A stretch of 51,559 nt of DNA from Clostridiales bacterium (GCA_024689505.1 JAILDJ010000032.1:1-51559), one strand, 5' to 3'. Numbered from the stretch's first letter, positions 9,251 to 17,238 are shown. Program-made: numbers and translations. Notes: generated by a model from the letters alone, not told the origin.

Positions 9251-9826
9251 ATTTATCAGTTCATCCTGCAGAGAACGTTTCGGGACATAATGCGTATCGT
9301 TAGTATCACGATAGTAATTGGTATTGCCTTCTTCCGGCACGTCCACCAGAACGATCTCTTCGTCCGGCTTGCCGAAGGCAACGACCAGCATAGGATGCAG
9401 ATTTTCCGCAAGTCCCAGCACCTGGGAGATATTGCCGGCTGTAAAGTTGCCGATCATACATCCGCCAAGGCCCTCCTCCACCGCGCCAAGCAGCATGGTC
9501 TGCGCAACGATGCCGATATCCTTCATATACCGATTCAGGTTAGGATCCAACGTATCATCCTGGCAGATGACGATGAACGCGGTCGGTTCCTTGCCGGGTC
9601 TCGGCAGGATCGTAGGCTGCAGTGCCCTGGCCCAGCGGGTCTCCGCCTGGATCGTGGCAACCTTCTCCGGCTCCCAGGCCAGATAGTATTTCAGCGGCTG
9701 CTTGTTGACACTGGATGCGCACAGACGTGCCAGGTCCACATAGTGTTCCAGCTGCGCGCGGGTAAACTGATAGGAATGGTCATAGCCGCGATAACTGCGG
9801 TTTTTTACAACAAGATCGTAAAGCAT
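9248..9826 (-). CDS. Nitroreductase family protein
   Basis: A 192-residue protein of the FMN-dependent nitroreductase superfamily, which reduces nitro groups, quinones or flavins with NAD(P)H; the substrate cannot be told. The N-terminus MLYDLVVKNRSYRGYD carries the RSYR FMN-phosphate motif, followed by LARLCASSVNKQPLKYYL with the SxNxQP motif, and a C-terminal LGGCMIGNF segment. A GAAGGGAAG ribosome binding site precedes the ATG at 9826. It is divergent from the DUF2461 gene only 36 bp away. Confidence 0.85.
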   Translation of the reverse strand: MLYDLVVKNRSYRGYDHSYQFTRAQLEHYVDLARLCASSVNKQPLKYYLAWEPEKVATIQAETRWARALQPTILPRPGKEPTAFIVICQDDTLDPNLNRYMKDIGIVAQTMLLGAVEEGLGGCMIGNFTAGNISQVLGLAENLHPMLVVAFGKPDEEIVLVDVPEEGNTNYYRDTNDTHYVPKRSLQDELIN

Positions 9827-9862
9827 AATTACTTCCCTTCATAATAAAGCTGAGGTATCAAC

Positions 9863-10546
9863 ATGTTTCAAGGATTTACAGAAGAAACGACAGAGTTTTT
9901 GATGGGGATCACCTTCAACAATGAACGAAGCTGGTTTTTGGAGCATAAGCAGGATTTTGAACGCTTTCTGCATGGACCTATTAAAGAACTGACTTCGGAT
10001 ACATTGGATCTGATCCAGAAAACTTTTCCTGAAGAGGACCTTTGGCCGCACATTTCCCGCATCTACCGGGACGCGCGGCGCGTCTACGGAAAGGGACCTT
10101 ACCAGGATAACATGTGGTTTACATTCCAGAGAGGTACGACAAAATCCATAGGACCTGTCTTCTGGTTCGAAATCACGGCGTTTTCCTACTCATATGGCGT
10201 GGGCATCTGGGAACAGGATGCTAAGTTGATGAAGATCTTCCGCGAAGAGATCGACCGGGATCCGACCAGCTTCACACAGATGGTGCAAAAGCTGGATGCG
10301 ATCGGCGGCTATCGCCTGTATGGTGATATGTACAAAAAGCTGAAAGGCCGTCAAGGTACCCTGTTGGAACCTTGGTATAACCGAAAGTCTTTCAGTGTGG
10401 GCTGGGAATTCTCTTTGGATGCGTCCATTTATGAAAAGGATCTGCCGCAGCGTTTGTTGGAGGTTTTTTCCAACCTGATGCCGATGTATCGCTTCTTCCG
10501 CAAGGTATATGACTTTGCCGCCGAGACACAGGAAGAAGAGTTTTAA
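9863..10546 (+). CDS. DUF2461 family protein
   Basis: A 227-residue protein resembling the DUF2461/TIGR02453 family of unknown function. It begins FQGFTEETTEFLMGITFNNE, with the characteristic NNERSWFLEHKQDFE and later SRIYRDARRVYGKGPYQDN and FWFEIT segments. No signal peptide or membrane segment is seen. Its stop overlaps the 3' end of the convergent FakA-like gene by four bases. Confidence 0.85.
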   Translation: MFQGFTEETTEFLMGITFNNERSWFLEHKQDFERFLHGPIKELTSDTLDLIQKTFPEEDLWPHISRIYRDARRVYGKGPYQDNMWFTFQRGTTKSIGPVFWFEITAFSYSYGVGIWEQDAKLMKIFREEIDRDPTSFTQMVQKLDAIGGYRLYGDMYKKLKGRQGTLLEPWYNRKSFSVGWEFSLDASIYEKDLPQRLLEVFSNLMPMYRFFRKVYDFAAETQEEEF

Positions 10547-10794
10547 CCCTGCAGTCCGCGGGACTGGCGGTCCATATCCTCTACTACGATATCAAAGATC
10601 TCACCAAGAGAAGCACAGTATTCCAGGATCTCCCAGGGACGGTTGGTGTGGAAGTGGATCTTGATCAGATCTTCGTCGCCGACAGCCAATAAACTGTCAC
10701 CTTCAAAATGCTCGATGATATAATCGTTGATCTCATCCTCATCCAGGTCATGACCTTCGATCAGCATCTGGGTATCATAGCGAAATTCTAACAT
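10543..10794 (-). CDS. Stand-alone FakA/YloV subdomain protein
   Basis: An 83-residue protein that resembles one piece of the long C-terminal region of fatty acid kinase FakA (YloV, Dak1_2 region): EFRYDTQMLI corresponds to the EYRYCTEF start of that domain, and GDSLLAVGDEDLIKIHFHTNRPWEILEYCASLGEIFDI to its GDSLVVVGDEDLVKVHVHTNDPG stretch. The kinase DhaL domain is absent. A good AGGAAGGAA ribosome binding site precedes the ATG at 10794, and no frameshifted remainder of fakA surrounds it, so it looks like an intact small gene. Its role is unknown. Confidence 0.75.
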   Translation of the reverse strand: MLEFRYDTQMLIEGHDLDEDEINDYIIEHFEGDSLLAVGDEDLIKIHFHTNRPWEILEYCASLGEIFDIVVEDMDRQSRGLQG

Positions 10795-10819
10795 TTTGCA
10801 ACAATTCCTTCCTATTATA

Positions 10820-11293
10820 TTATAGTATCGTTTCCATGCCGATCTTGTAAGGAACCAGACCCAGGCTCTCGTAGAACTTCAGAGCGGTCGGGTTACAGGA
10901 CCAGACATTGAGTGTTACATTGTAGCAGCCGATGGATCTGGCATAGGACTTGACGTATTCGTACAGAGCCTTGCCGACATGCATCCCGCGGCTCCGCTCA
11001 TCGACGCAGATGTCATCGATGTACAGTGTTTTGATATCGGTCAGGATGTTGTGATCCTTGTGCTGTTCCAGAACGCAGAAGGCATAGCCGAGCAGATGAT
11101 CGTTTTCATCCGCAAAGCCGAAGATCGGCCGAGCCTCATCCTGAAGGATCTCCTTGAGCTCATCCACCGTGTATTTCGTTGCATTGGGTTTGAACAGATC
11201 CGGACGTCCATGATGATGCACCATCAGGACCTGAGACAGGAGATCCATGATGGCTGGAATGTCCTTTTCCTGTGCCCGTCGTATCGTTTGCAT
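10820..11293 (-). CDS. GNAT family N-acetyltransferase
   Basis: A 157-residue Gcn5-related acetyltransferase; the substrate is unknown. The acetyl-CoA pattern is DDICVDERSRGMHVGKALYEYVKSYARSIGC, preceded by a beta strand ending TLYID, and followed by VWSCNPTALKFYESLGLVPY, the usual C-terminal strand-helix. The N-terminus TIRRAQEKDIPAIMDLL is typical. It is transcribed divergently from argS, from overlapping promoters. Confidence 0.88.
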   Translation of the reverse strand: MQTIRRAQEKDIPAIMDLLSQVLMVHHHGRPDLFKPNATKYTVDELKEILQDEARPIFGFADENDHLLGYAFCVLEQHKDHNILTDIKTLYIDDICVDERSRGMHVGKALYEYVKSYARSIGCYNVTLNVWSCNPTALKFYESLGLVPYKIGMETIL

Positions 11294-11328
11294 ACATATT
11301 GCCTGCTTTCTTTGGTAAATCTTCTTGT

Positions 11329-11357
11329 ATTATAGCTTTTTTTGCCCTTGAATGCAA
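11329..11357 (-). promoter_or_regulatory. Promoter of the GNAT gene
   Basis: On the minus strand, TTGCAT (11357-11352) and TATAAT (11334-11329) are separated by 17 bases, 36 bases upstream of the GNAT start. The -35 element overlaps the -35 element of the divergent argS promoter. Confidence 0.65.
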
Positions 11358-11376
11358 ACTTTGAATCGATTATAAT
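11348..11376 (+). promoter_or_regulatory. Promoter of argS
   Basis: TTGAAT (11348-11353), a 17-base spacer and TATAAT (11371-11376) lie about 60 bp upstream of argS. The overlap with the opposite GNAT promoter means the two cannot be occupied at the same time. Confidence 0.65.
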
Positions 11377-11436
11377 AATACAAATCTCGATATAGAATCA
11401 ATAATCCAACACATGTCGTAATAATGGAGGCAACAA

Positions 11437-13146
11437 ATGATCCAGAATATATTCGCTGAAGCTTTACTGGCCGCGATCCCCGATCTTCCGGAGGATCAGA
11501 TCCGTGCAGGAATAGAGATCCCTAAGGAAAAAACCATGGGTGATTTTGCTTTCCCGTGCTTCCGCCTGGCTAAAGCTTTTCGTAAGGCCCCGGCTATGAT
11601 CGCACCGGAGATCGCCGAAAAGCTTAAGGACAACCCTTTGTTTGAGAAGGTGGAAGCCGTCGGTCCCTACGTCAACGTCTTCATCGATAAGGAACACTGG
11701 GCCCAGTCCGTGATCCGTGACTTCATGGAAGCGGATCAGTATGGCTCCGGTACAGAAGGCATCCGCGAAGATGGAACGCGCAAAAACATCGTGCTGGACT
11801 ACTCTTCCATCAATGTGGCCAAGCCCTTCCACATCGGCCATCTTCGGACCACCGTCATCGGCAATTCCATCAAGAAACTGCACGAGTTCCTGGGATACAA
11901 CACGATCAGTGTCAATCATCTGGGTGACTGGGGCACGCAGTTTGGTAAAATGGCCGTCGCCTATCAGAAATGGGGCGATCCGGAGACTGTGGACGCACGC
12001 GGCGTTCGTGGTTTGATGGATCTGTACGTACGCTTCCATGAGGAAGCCAAGAAAGATCCCTCTCTGGATGATGAGGCGCGCGCTGCCTTCACACGTATGG
12101 AGAACAATGACGAGGAGATCCTGTCCCTGTGGCAGCGTTTCGTGGATATCAGCCTGAAAGAAGTTTCCCGTGTATACGATCTGCTGGACGTACAGTTTGA
12201 TTCATATAATGGGGAGAGCTTCTACCGGGATAAAATGGACGCGCCGATCGCCCTCCTCCGCGAAAAAGGCCTTTTGAAGGAAAGTGAAGGGGCACAGGTC
12301 GTCGATCTGTCCGAATTCAATATGCCACCGTGCCTTGTTTTGAAGAGTGACGGCAGTTCGATCTATGCCACGCGCGATATTGCGGCCGCGATCTATCGTA
12401 AAAACACATATGATTTCGCGAAATGCCTGTATGTGACCGCCACAGAGCAGATCCTGCACTTCTCCCAGGTCTTCAAGGTCATTGAATTGATGGGTTACGA
12501 CTGGTACGCAGACCTGGTCCATATTCCTTATGGATACGTCTCTCTGGAAGAAGGCAAGCTTTCCACCCGCGAAGGCAACGTGATCTTCCTTGAGGATCTG
12601 CTGAATGAGGCGATCGCAAAGACCCGCGATATCATGAATGAAAAGAATCCGGATCTTGAGAATCTTGAAGAAGTAGCCCAGCAGGTCGGCGTCGGTGCCG
12701 TCGTTTTCCACGATCTTTTCAACAACCGCATCAAAGACGTAACGTTCTCCTGGGACAATGTTCTGAATTTCGATGGCGAAACGGGTCCTTATGTACAGTA
12801 TACTTTTGCTCGCTGCTCCAGTGTTCTGAGGAAAGCCGGCAAACTGGAGAAAAAAGTACCGGACGCAAGCAAACTAACGGACGAATATGCGCAGGAAATC
12901 ATCAAACTGATCGAAGATTTCCCGAATCGTGTTCGCGAAGCAGCGAAAAAATACGAGCCGTACATTATTACTCGTTATACGGTAGCTGTTGCCACTGCCT
13001 ATAACAAGTTCTATCATGAAAACTCTATTTTGAACGCGGAAGATGCGGAAACCCGCTTTGCTCGCTTGTATCTTACAAAGATGGTAGCATATATTCTCAA
13101 AACAGGGTTAAGCCTGATCGGCGTAAAAGCCCCCGAAAGAATGTAA
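11437..13146 (+). CDS. argS: Arginyl-tRNA synthetase
   Basis: ArgRS charges tRNA-Arg with arginine. The 569-residue class I enzyme has an N-terminal tRNA D-loop recognition domain (1-110), the HIGH motif in SSINVAKPFHIGHLRTTVIGNSI, the KMSKS-equivalent in EEGKLSTREGNV, and a C-terminal anticodon-binding helical domain (DEYAQEIIKLIEDFP ... YNKFYHENSIL). GGAGG precedes the ATG at 11437. A parS site begins eight bases after the stop. Confidence 0.96.
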   Translation: MIQNIFAEALLAAIPDLPEDQIRAGIEIPKEKTMGDFAFPCFRLAKAFRKAPAMIAPEIAEKLKDNPLFEKVEAVGPYVNVFIDKEHWAQSVIRDFMEADQYGSGTEGIREDGTRKNIVLDYSSINVAKPFHIGHLRTTVIGNSIKKLHEFLGYNTISVNHLGDWGTQFGKMAVAYQKWGDPETVDARGVRGLMDLYVRFHEEAKKDPSLDDEARAAFTRMENNDEEILSLWQRFVDISLKEVSRVYDLLDVQFDSYNGESFYRDKMDAPIALLREKGLLKESEGAQVVDLSEFNMPPCLVLKSDGSSIYATRDIAAAIYRKNTYDFAKCLYVTATEQILHFSQVFKVIELMGYDWYADLVHIPYGYVSLEEGKLSTREGNVIFLEDLLNEAIAKTRDIMNEKNPDLENLEEVAQQVGVGAVVFHDLFNNRIKDVTFSWDNVLNFDGETGPYVQYTFARCSSVLRKAGKLEKKVPDASKLTDEYAQEIIKLIEDFPNRVREAAKKYEPYIITRYTVAVATAYNKFYHENSILNAEDAETRFARLYLTKMVAYILKTGLSLIGVKAPERM

Positions 13147-13154
13147 AACAAAAA

Positions 13155-13170
13155 TGTTCCACGTGGAACA
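13155..13170. promoter_or_regulatory. parS: parS centromere site 1
   Basis: TGTTCCACGTGGAACA is a perfect 16-bp palindrome, one step from the Bacillus parS consensus TGTTTCACGTGAAACA. ParB loads here and spreads. It sits at the end of the inverted repeat copy that follows argS, about 1.5 kb from an identical site in front of parA. Confidence 0.93.
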
Positions 13171-13300
13171 AATAAGCCATGCACAACAAGAAGCAAATGA
13201 ACGTATGAAGCTGCTTGCAGGTTCAGACGCTCATTTACTTCTTGTTGTATAGGGCGCATGCCCGCATGAGCTCGCGTAGCGAGCGAATGGCATGGCTTGC
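13171..13300 (-). repeat. Palindromic repeat element, copy A (inverted)
   Basis: Directly after parS 1. Its outer parts AATAAGCCATGCACAACAAG and CTTGTTGTATAGGGCGCATG flank a variable 50-base centre (13191-13240) that folds on itself; then follow a CGCATGCCCGCATGAGCTCGC block and GCGAATGGCATGGCTT. It is the near-identical mirror image of copy D at 14505-14632 outside the variable centre. Confidence 0.85.
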
Positions 13301-13353
13301 TATGCGTGATATCACACTAATTATCAAATTCACCCAGTAAAGGAGGTAACAGA

Positions 13354-14247
13354 ATGGAAAGAATTCTGCTTTTATATAATTCTACAGCCGGAGACGCTTC
13401 CTTTAATAACAAGCTGGATGGTTTTATTAAGGTTTTTAACAGTTTAGGGTATGCTGTCGAGATTTTTAGAAGTCCCGGACTTGGAAAAATGACAGAATAC
13501 CTGAACAATCGAGATCTTTCAGATGTTAAAGCTATTTTTGTCGCTGGTGGTGATGGTACATTCAATGAAGTCGTCAATGCGATCATGCGAAGCGAAATCA
13601 AACCTCCTTTAGGTGTGATCCCAATAGGAACTGGCAATGATTTCGCCAAAGCTGTCGGCCTGAATCTACCAATTGAGGAAGTATATAAGGCCATAGCTAA
13701 GCTGCAAATGCAAACCGTCGATGTTGGAGAGGCAAACGGACAGTATTTTATCAATGTATGCGGCGCTGGATTATTTACAAATGTCTCACAAAACACGAAT
13801 GCGGATCTAAAGCATATTTTTGGAAGACTACCATACTATACGACAGGAATTACCCAATTAAAGTCATTTAAACCGTTTCATTTAACCATAGAAGCTGATG
13901 GAAAGACGTATACTGATGAGTTTTTGTTGTTTGTAGTCATGAATTCTGACTCTGCGGCTGGTATTCGCATGGCACCAGGGACAGATCTGGCTGATGGTCA
14001 ATTTGATTTTGTTGGCATCAAAAAAGCTGCTTTACCTGTCTTAGCGACTGTGTTAGTCAAATTAATGAAGAAAAAACACTTAAAAGACAAACATGTGCTG
14101 CATTTGAAATCAGACTACTATAAAATATCATCCGATGATATTTCTGAATCTTTGAAAGAGGCTGACATTGATGGCGAAAGCGGTCCGCAGCTTCCACTAG
14201 AGATCAAGGTCCATAAAAACGCATTGACTGTGATTACTAACTTCTAG
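13354..14247 (+). CDS. Diacylglycerol/lipid kinase family protein (DagK/YegS type)
   Basis: A 297-residue lipid kinase of the DagK/YegS fold, which phosphorylates diacylglycerol or a similar lipid with ATP and so recycles lipid from envelope synthesis. Motifs: LLLYNSTAGD at the N-terminus, the nucleotide-binding FVAGGDGTFNEVVNAIM, PIGTGNDFAKAVGL, and a C-terminal beta domain with DGESGPQLPLEIKVHKNAL. It has a good AAAGGAGG. The coding sequence is clearly more A/T-rich than its neighbours and is bracketed by inverted parS-ended repeats, which suggests acquisition as a unit. Confidence 0.9.
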   Translation: MERILLLYNSTAGDASFNNKLDGFIKVFNSLGYAVEIFRSPGLGKMTEYLNNRDLSDVKAIFVAGGDGTFNEVVNAIMRSEIKPPLGVIPIGTGNDFAKAVGLNLPIEEVYKAIAKLQMQTVDVGEANGQYFINVCGAGLFTNVSQNTNADLKHIFGRLPYYTTGITQLKSFKPFHLTIEADGKTYTDEFLLFVVMNSDSAAGIRMAPGTDLADGQFDFVGIKKAALPVLATVLVKLMKKKHLKDKHVLHLKSDYYKISSDDISESLKEADIDGESGPQLPLEIKVHKNALTVITNF

Positions 14248-14248
14248 A

Positions 14249-14275
14249 GAGGCTGCAAATGCAGCCTCATCTTTA
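14249..14275 (+). terminator. Terminator after the lipid kinase gene
   Basis: A 9-bp stem GAGGCTGCA/TGCAGCCTC (14249-14257 with 14260-14268) with a two-base spacer is followed by ATCTTTATT. Confidence 0.75.
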
Positions 14276-14280
14276 TTGTG

Positions 14281-14385
14281 CAAGCCATGCCATACGCTCA
14301 CTTCGTGAGTTCATGCGGGCATGCGCCCTATAAAACAAGTGTCAGATAAGCATCCGAACTTGCGTCTGTTCTGATTGTCGAGCAT
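14281..14385 (+). repeat. Palindromic repeat element, copy B (partial)
   Basis: The copy starts CAAGCCATGCCATACGCTCA, then CTTCGTGAG, a CATGCGGGCATGCGCCCTAT block and ACAAGTGTCAGATAAGCATC, close to copy D. The right-hand end is degenerate and lacks a parS. Confidence 0.75.
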
Positions 14386-14504
14386 GAGCCATACCATTCG
14401 CTCACTTCGTGAGCTCATGTAGGGCATGCGCCCTATACACACTCGCACTCATTAGCATCCAAATTCGCAAGCGATTTGTCTGCTATTGTTTTTGGCGTGC
14501 ATGG
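14386..14504 (+). repeat. Palindromic repeat element, copy C (degenerate)
   Basis: The same order of blocks as copy B: GAGCCATACCATTCGCTCAC, TTCGTGAGCTCATG, GGGCATGCGCCCTATACA, then ATTAGCATCCAAATTCGCAA. The distal half has diverged and there is no parS. Confidence 0.7.
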
Positions 14505-14632
14505 TAAGCCATGCCATTCGCTCGCTGCGCGAGCTCATGCGGGCATGCGCCCTATACAACAAGCGACAGATAAGCATCCGAACTTGCAAGCAGTTCGTCT
14601 GTTTATCTGTCACTTGTTGTGCATGGCTTATT
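14505..14632 (+). repeat. Palindromic repeat element, copy D, ending in parS
   Basis: The copy runs from GTAAGCCATGCCATTCGCTC through GCTGCGCGAGCTCATGCG, GGCATGCGCCCTATACAACAAG and a self-complementary centre (GACAGATAAGCATCCGAACT ... GTTTATCTGTC) to CTTGTTGTGCATGGCTTATT, and then parS 2. It is the inverted counterpart of copy A. Confidence 0.85.
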
Positions 14633-14648
14633 TGTTCCACGTGGAACA
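14633..14648. promoter_or_regulatory. parS: parS centromere site 2
   Basis: The same perfect palindrome TGTTCCACGTGGAACA as site 1, located 65 bp upstream of the parA start. The position overlaps the parA control region, so ParB bound here may also affect parAB expression. Confidence 0.93.
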
Positions 14649-14675
14649 TTTGGGGTTTTTTTTGGTGTAGGTTTG

Positions 14676-14684
14676 TGTTATAAT
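14676..14684 (+). promoter_or_regulatory. Extended -10 promoter of parA
   Basis: TGTTATAAT is an extended -10 element (TG, one base, TATAAT) about 30 bp upstream of the parA start. No good -35 is visible in the T-rich stretch after parS 2. Confidence 0.5.
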
Positions 14685-14712
14685 GTTGAAAAATGAATTT
14701 TGAGGTGAGATA

Positions 14713-15492
14713 TTGGGTATTATTTTTGCAGTTGCGAATCAAAAGGGTGGCGTTGGTAAGACTACGACAACGGTCAATCTGGCGGCGTGTCTGGCTGAAA
14801 AACGGAAAAAGGTCCTGATGGTGGATATGGATCCGCAGGGAAATGCCACGAGTGGATTCGGTATAGATAAAGAAAAGCAGTTGCGTACTAGTTATGAGGT
14901 TTTGCTGGGAGAGGCTGAGCCTGATGAATGTACACAGTATTTAAAGGATTTCCGGTTGTCTGTTATTCCTGCTAATATGAACTTGGCCGGGGCTGAAGTT
15001 GAATTGATCGGGATCGAACGGCGGGAAATGCTTTTGAACGAAGCGTTACAGAGTGTGAGAGATCAGTATGACTATATTGTGATCGACTGTCCGCCGTCTT
15101 TAAGCATGCTGACGGTCAATGCCTTGTGTGCGGCGGATGCGGTGATCGTCCCGCTGCAGTGTGAGTATTATGCGCTGGAGGGGCTGACGCAGCTGATCAA
15201 TACGATCAATCTGGTCAAGAAACGCCTGAATCCGCGCATTGAGATCGAAGGGATCGTATTCACGATGTATGATCCTCGAACGAATCTGAGTAATCAAGTG
15301 GTGGAAGAAGTCCGCACGTATATGCCGGAACAGGTATATGAAACTTTGATCCCAAGAAATATCCGACTTGGGGAAGCGCCGAGCTACGGCCTTCCGATCA
15401 TCTATTATGATGAGAAATCCAAAGGAGCCGAGAGCTATCGGGATCTAGCGGCGGAAGTCATCAAAAGGAATCGAAAGAAGAGGAAAGCATAA
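14713..15492 (+). CDS. parA: Chromosome partitioning ATPase ParA/Soj
   Basis: ParA is the ATPase that works with ParB-parS in origin segregation and, as Soj, regulates DnaA. The 259-residue protein has the deviant Walker A KGGVGKTTTTVNLA (residues 11-24), the A' motif MVDMDPQGNATSG and Walker B DYIVIDCPPSLSML. The start is TTG at 14713, preceded by GAGGTGAGA; no ATG lies at the correct place and the TTG gives the standard N-terminus GIIFAVANQKGGVGKT. The next gene parB starts two bases after the stop. Confidence 0.95.
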   Translation: MGIIFAVANQKGGVGKTTTTVNLAACLAEKRKKVLMVDMDPQGNATSGFGIDKEKQLRTSYEVLLGEAEPDECTQYLKDFRLSVIPANMNLAGAEVELIGIERREMLLNEALQSVRDQYDYIVIDCPPSLSMLTVNALCAADAVIVPLQCEYYALEGLTQLINTINLVKKRLNPRIEIEGIVFTMYDPRTNLSNQVVEEVRTYMPEQVYETLIPRNIRLGEAPSYGLPIIYYDEKSKGAESYRDLAAEVIKRNRKKRKA

Positions 15493-15494
15493 AT

Positions 15495-16490
15495 ATGGCA
15501 GTTAAGAGAAGAGGCGGCCTGGGCAAGGGACTGGATTCACTCATTCCATCCGTTGCGAATGAGCCGGAAGAGACCACGGCGCCAGTAGTCCAGAAGCCGG
15601 AAACAAAAAAAGCACCGGCAAAGAAGACGCCGGCAAAGAAAAAACCGACAGTGAGCAAACCGGCGCCGAAAAAAGAAGAAAAGAAGCCAGAACCACAAAT
15701 TATTGTGGATAATCAGCCGAAACTTGTGGATATTTATGAAGTTGAGCCGGATCGTGAGCAGCCGCGCAAAGAATTTGATGCGGAAGGGCTGGAGGAATTG
15801 GCTCAGTCGATCCGCCAGTATGGGATCCTGCAGCCGATCCTGGTCAACCGGGGTGAGGGGTATTATAAGATCATTGCGGGAGAGCGTCGATGGAGAGCTG
15901 CCAAATTGGCGGGCCTTGCGCAGGTACCGATACTTGTTAAAGAATTAACAGATGAAAAGGCCTTTGAGATCTCATTGATCGAGAATATCCAGCGTCAGGA
16001 TCTGAACCCGATTGAAGAAGCGTTGGCCTACCGTCGCCTGATGGATGAGTATCATATGACCCAGGAGACGGTCGCAGAGCGGGTCGGCAAGAGCCGTTCC
16101 GGTATTGCCAATGCTTTGCGTCTGCTGCAGCTGGAACCGGAGGTACAGCAGTGGGTGCAGGAAGGCAGCCTGTCATCGGGACACGCCAAAGTGCTCTCGG
16201 GTGTCTCTGTAGGACAGACAGAACTGGCTAAAAAGGCCATCGATGAGGGGTGGAGTGTCCGCCAGTTGGAGAAAGCAGTCAAAGTATGGGGGCAGACGCG
16301 CCGGCAAAAAGAAACCCTGGTGATCCCGCAGTATCAGGAAGTGGAGAAAAAGATCCGCGATATCCTTGGGACAAAGGTCAATGTCCAGTATGGAAAACGT
16401 AAGGGCAAGATCGAGATCGAGTACTATTCTGAAGAGGATCTGGAGCGTCTGATGATGCTGTTCGGCTCGATCCGTTCCGAAGAGATCTAA
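15495..16490 (+). CDS. parB: Chromosome partitioning protein ParB/Spo0J
   Basis: ParB is the CTP-dependent clamp that loads at parS and recruits ParA and SMC. The 331-residue protein has the N-terminal ParA-activating peptide (RRGGLGKGLDSLIP), a long Lys/Pro/Ala-rich linker (about 25-75), the CTP-binding domain with IAGERRWRAAK and ENIQRQDLNPIEEA, a helix-turn-helix (TQETVAERVGKSRSGIANALRLL) that reads parS, and a C-terminal dimerisation domain. Two parS sites lie just upstream of parAB. Confidence 0.95.
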   Translation: MAVKRRGGLGKGLDSLIPSVANEPEETTAPVVQKPETKKAPAKKTPAKKKPTVSKPAPKKEEKKPEPQIIVDNQPKLVDIYEVEPDREQPRKEFDAEGLEELAQSIRQYGILQPILVNRGEGYYKIIAGERRWRAAKLAGLAQVPILVKELTDEKAFEISLIENIQRQDLNPIEEALAYRRLMDEYHMTQETVAERVGKSRSGIANALRLLQLEPEVQQWVQEGSLSSGHAKVLSGVSVGQTELAKKAIDEGWSVRQLEKAVKVWGQTRRQKETLVIPQYQEVEKKIRDILGTKVNVQYGKRKGKIEIEYYSEEDLERLMMLFGSIRSEEI

Positions 16491-16505
16491 GAAAGGAGGA
16501 GCGGC

Positions 16506-17033
16506 ATGCAAAGCTTTATTTATGAGAATCTGAGCTTGATCGTTGTGATCCTGTTCGTACTGATGGTCCTGATCATCGCGCTGTTGTTCCTCAATATCAC
16601 ACAGACGAACAATCTGCGTGAGAAATATGAGTTCTTCATGAAGGGCAAGAATGGACAGTCGATCGAATCGGCACTTGGACAGTGCATGGACGAGGTCGCC
16701 CGGGTGGAGCGTGATTATCAGCAGCTGAAACGTTACACGAAAGAAGTCATTGAGACGAAGGCCAACCATGGTTTGTACAAGCACTATATGAAGCGTTATG
16801 ATGCTTTCGAAGGCATGGGCGGCGAATTATCCTTCGTGCTGGTCCTTCTGGACGAGAACAATGATGGGTATCTGCTGAACAGTGTCCAGGGCCGCGACAG
16901 CGCTCATATGTATTCCAAGAACATCGAGAACGGAGTCTGCCGGCAGCGCCTGGCGCCGGAAGAAGAACAGGCTCTGAAAGAGACCCTCGATTACTGGAAA
17001 ACCAAGAACAAAGACCAGTCCGTGAACAACTAA
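16506..17033 (+). CDS. DUF4446 family membrane-anchored protein
   Basis: A 175-residue protein with one N-terminal transmembrane helix (about 9-30, LSLIVVILFVLMVLIIALLF) followed by a charged helical region with coiled-coil character (residues 40-85) and a compact C-terminal domain (RYDAFEGMGGELSFVLVLLDENNDGYLLNSV). This matches the DUF4446 family, which commonly follows parB in Firmicutes. The function is unknown. AAAGGAGG precedes the start, and the gene is the last in the parAB unit. Confidence 0.88.
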   Translation: MQSFIYENLSLIVVILFVLMVLIIALLFLNITQTNNLREKYEFFMKGKNGQSIESALGQCMDEVARVERDYQQLKRYTKEVIETKANHGLYKHYMKRYDAFEGMGGELSFVLVLLDENNDGYLLNSVQGRDSAHMYSKNIENGVCRQRLAPEEEQALKETLDYWKTKNKDQSVNN

Positions 17034-17047
17034 CTACAAATCAAAAA

Positions 17048-17079
17048 GACGTCACATTAGGATAGTGTGACGTCCTTTT
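17048..17079 (+). terminator. Terminator after parA-parB-DUF4446
   Basis: A 9-bp stem GACGTCACA/TGTGACGTC (17048-17056 with 17066-17074) with a nine-base loop, preceded by five A and followed by CTTTTT-type sequence. Confidence 0.9.
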
Positions 17080-17161
17080 TCCGTAGAAACAAAACGTTTC
17101 ATTAGCAGATTTGTACGAATTTAACAATAAAACATTGTTAAACATCCCGACTTTGTGCATG

Positions 17162-17190
17162 TTGACAATAGATGGGATCTATGGTAAGAT
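17162..17190 (+). promoter_or_regulatory. Promoter of the 17.2-17.7 kb RNA
   Basis: A perfect TTGACA (17162-17167), a 17-base spacer and TAAGAT (17185-17190). The expected transcript start is near 17197. There is no normal open reading frame downstream before the terminator at 17664-17703. Confidence 0.8.
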
Positions 17191-17209
17191 ATAGCCAACA
17201 AAGCAAGAA

Positions 17210-17238
17210 GGAGGACACGCCCGATGTACAATGAGTAA
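17210..17238 (+). other. SD-AUG motif 1 with mini-ORF MYNE
   Basis: GGAGGACACGCCCGATG: Shine-Dalgarno GGAGGA, then ATG 14 bases after its first G, opening a four-codon ORF (17224-17238, MYNE, stop TAA). The first of three motifs with the same spacing. Confidence 0.45.
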
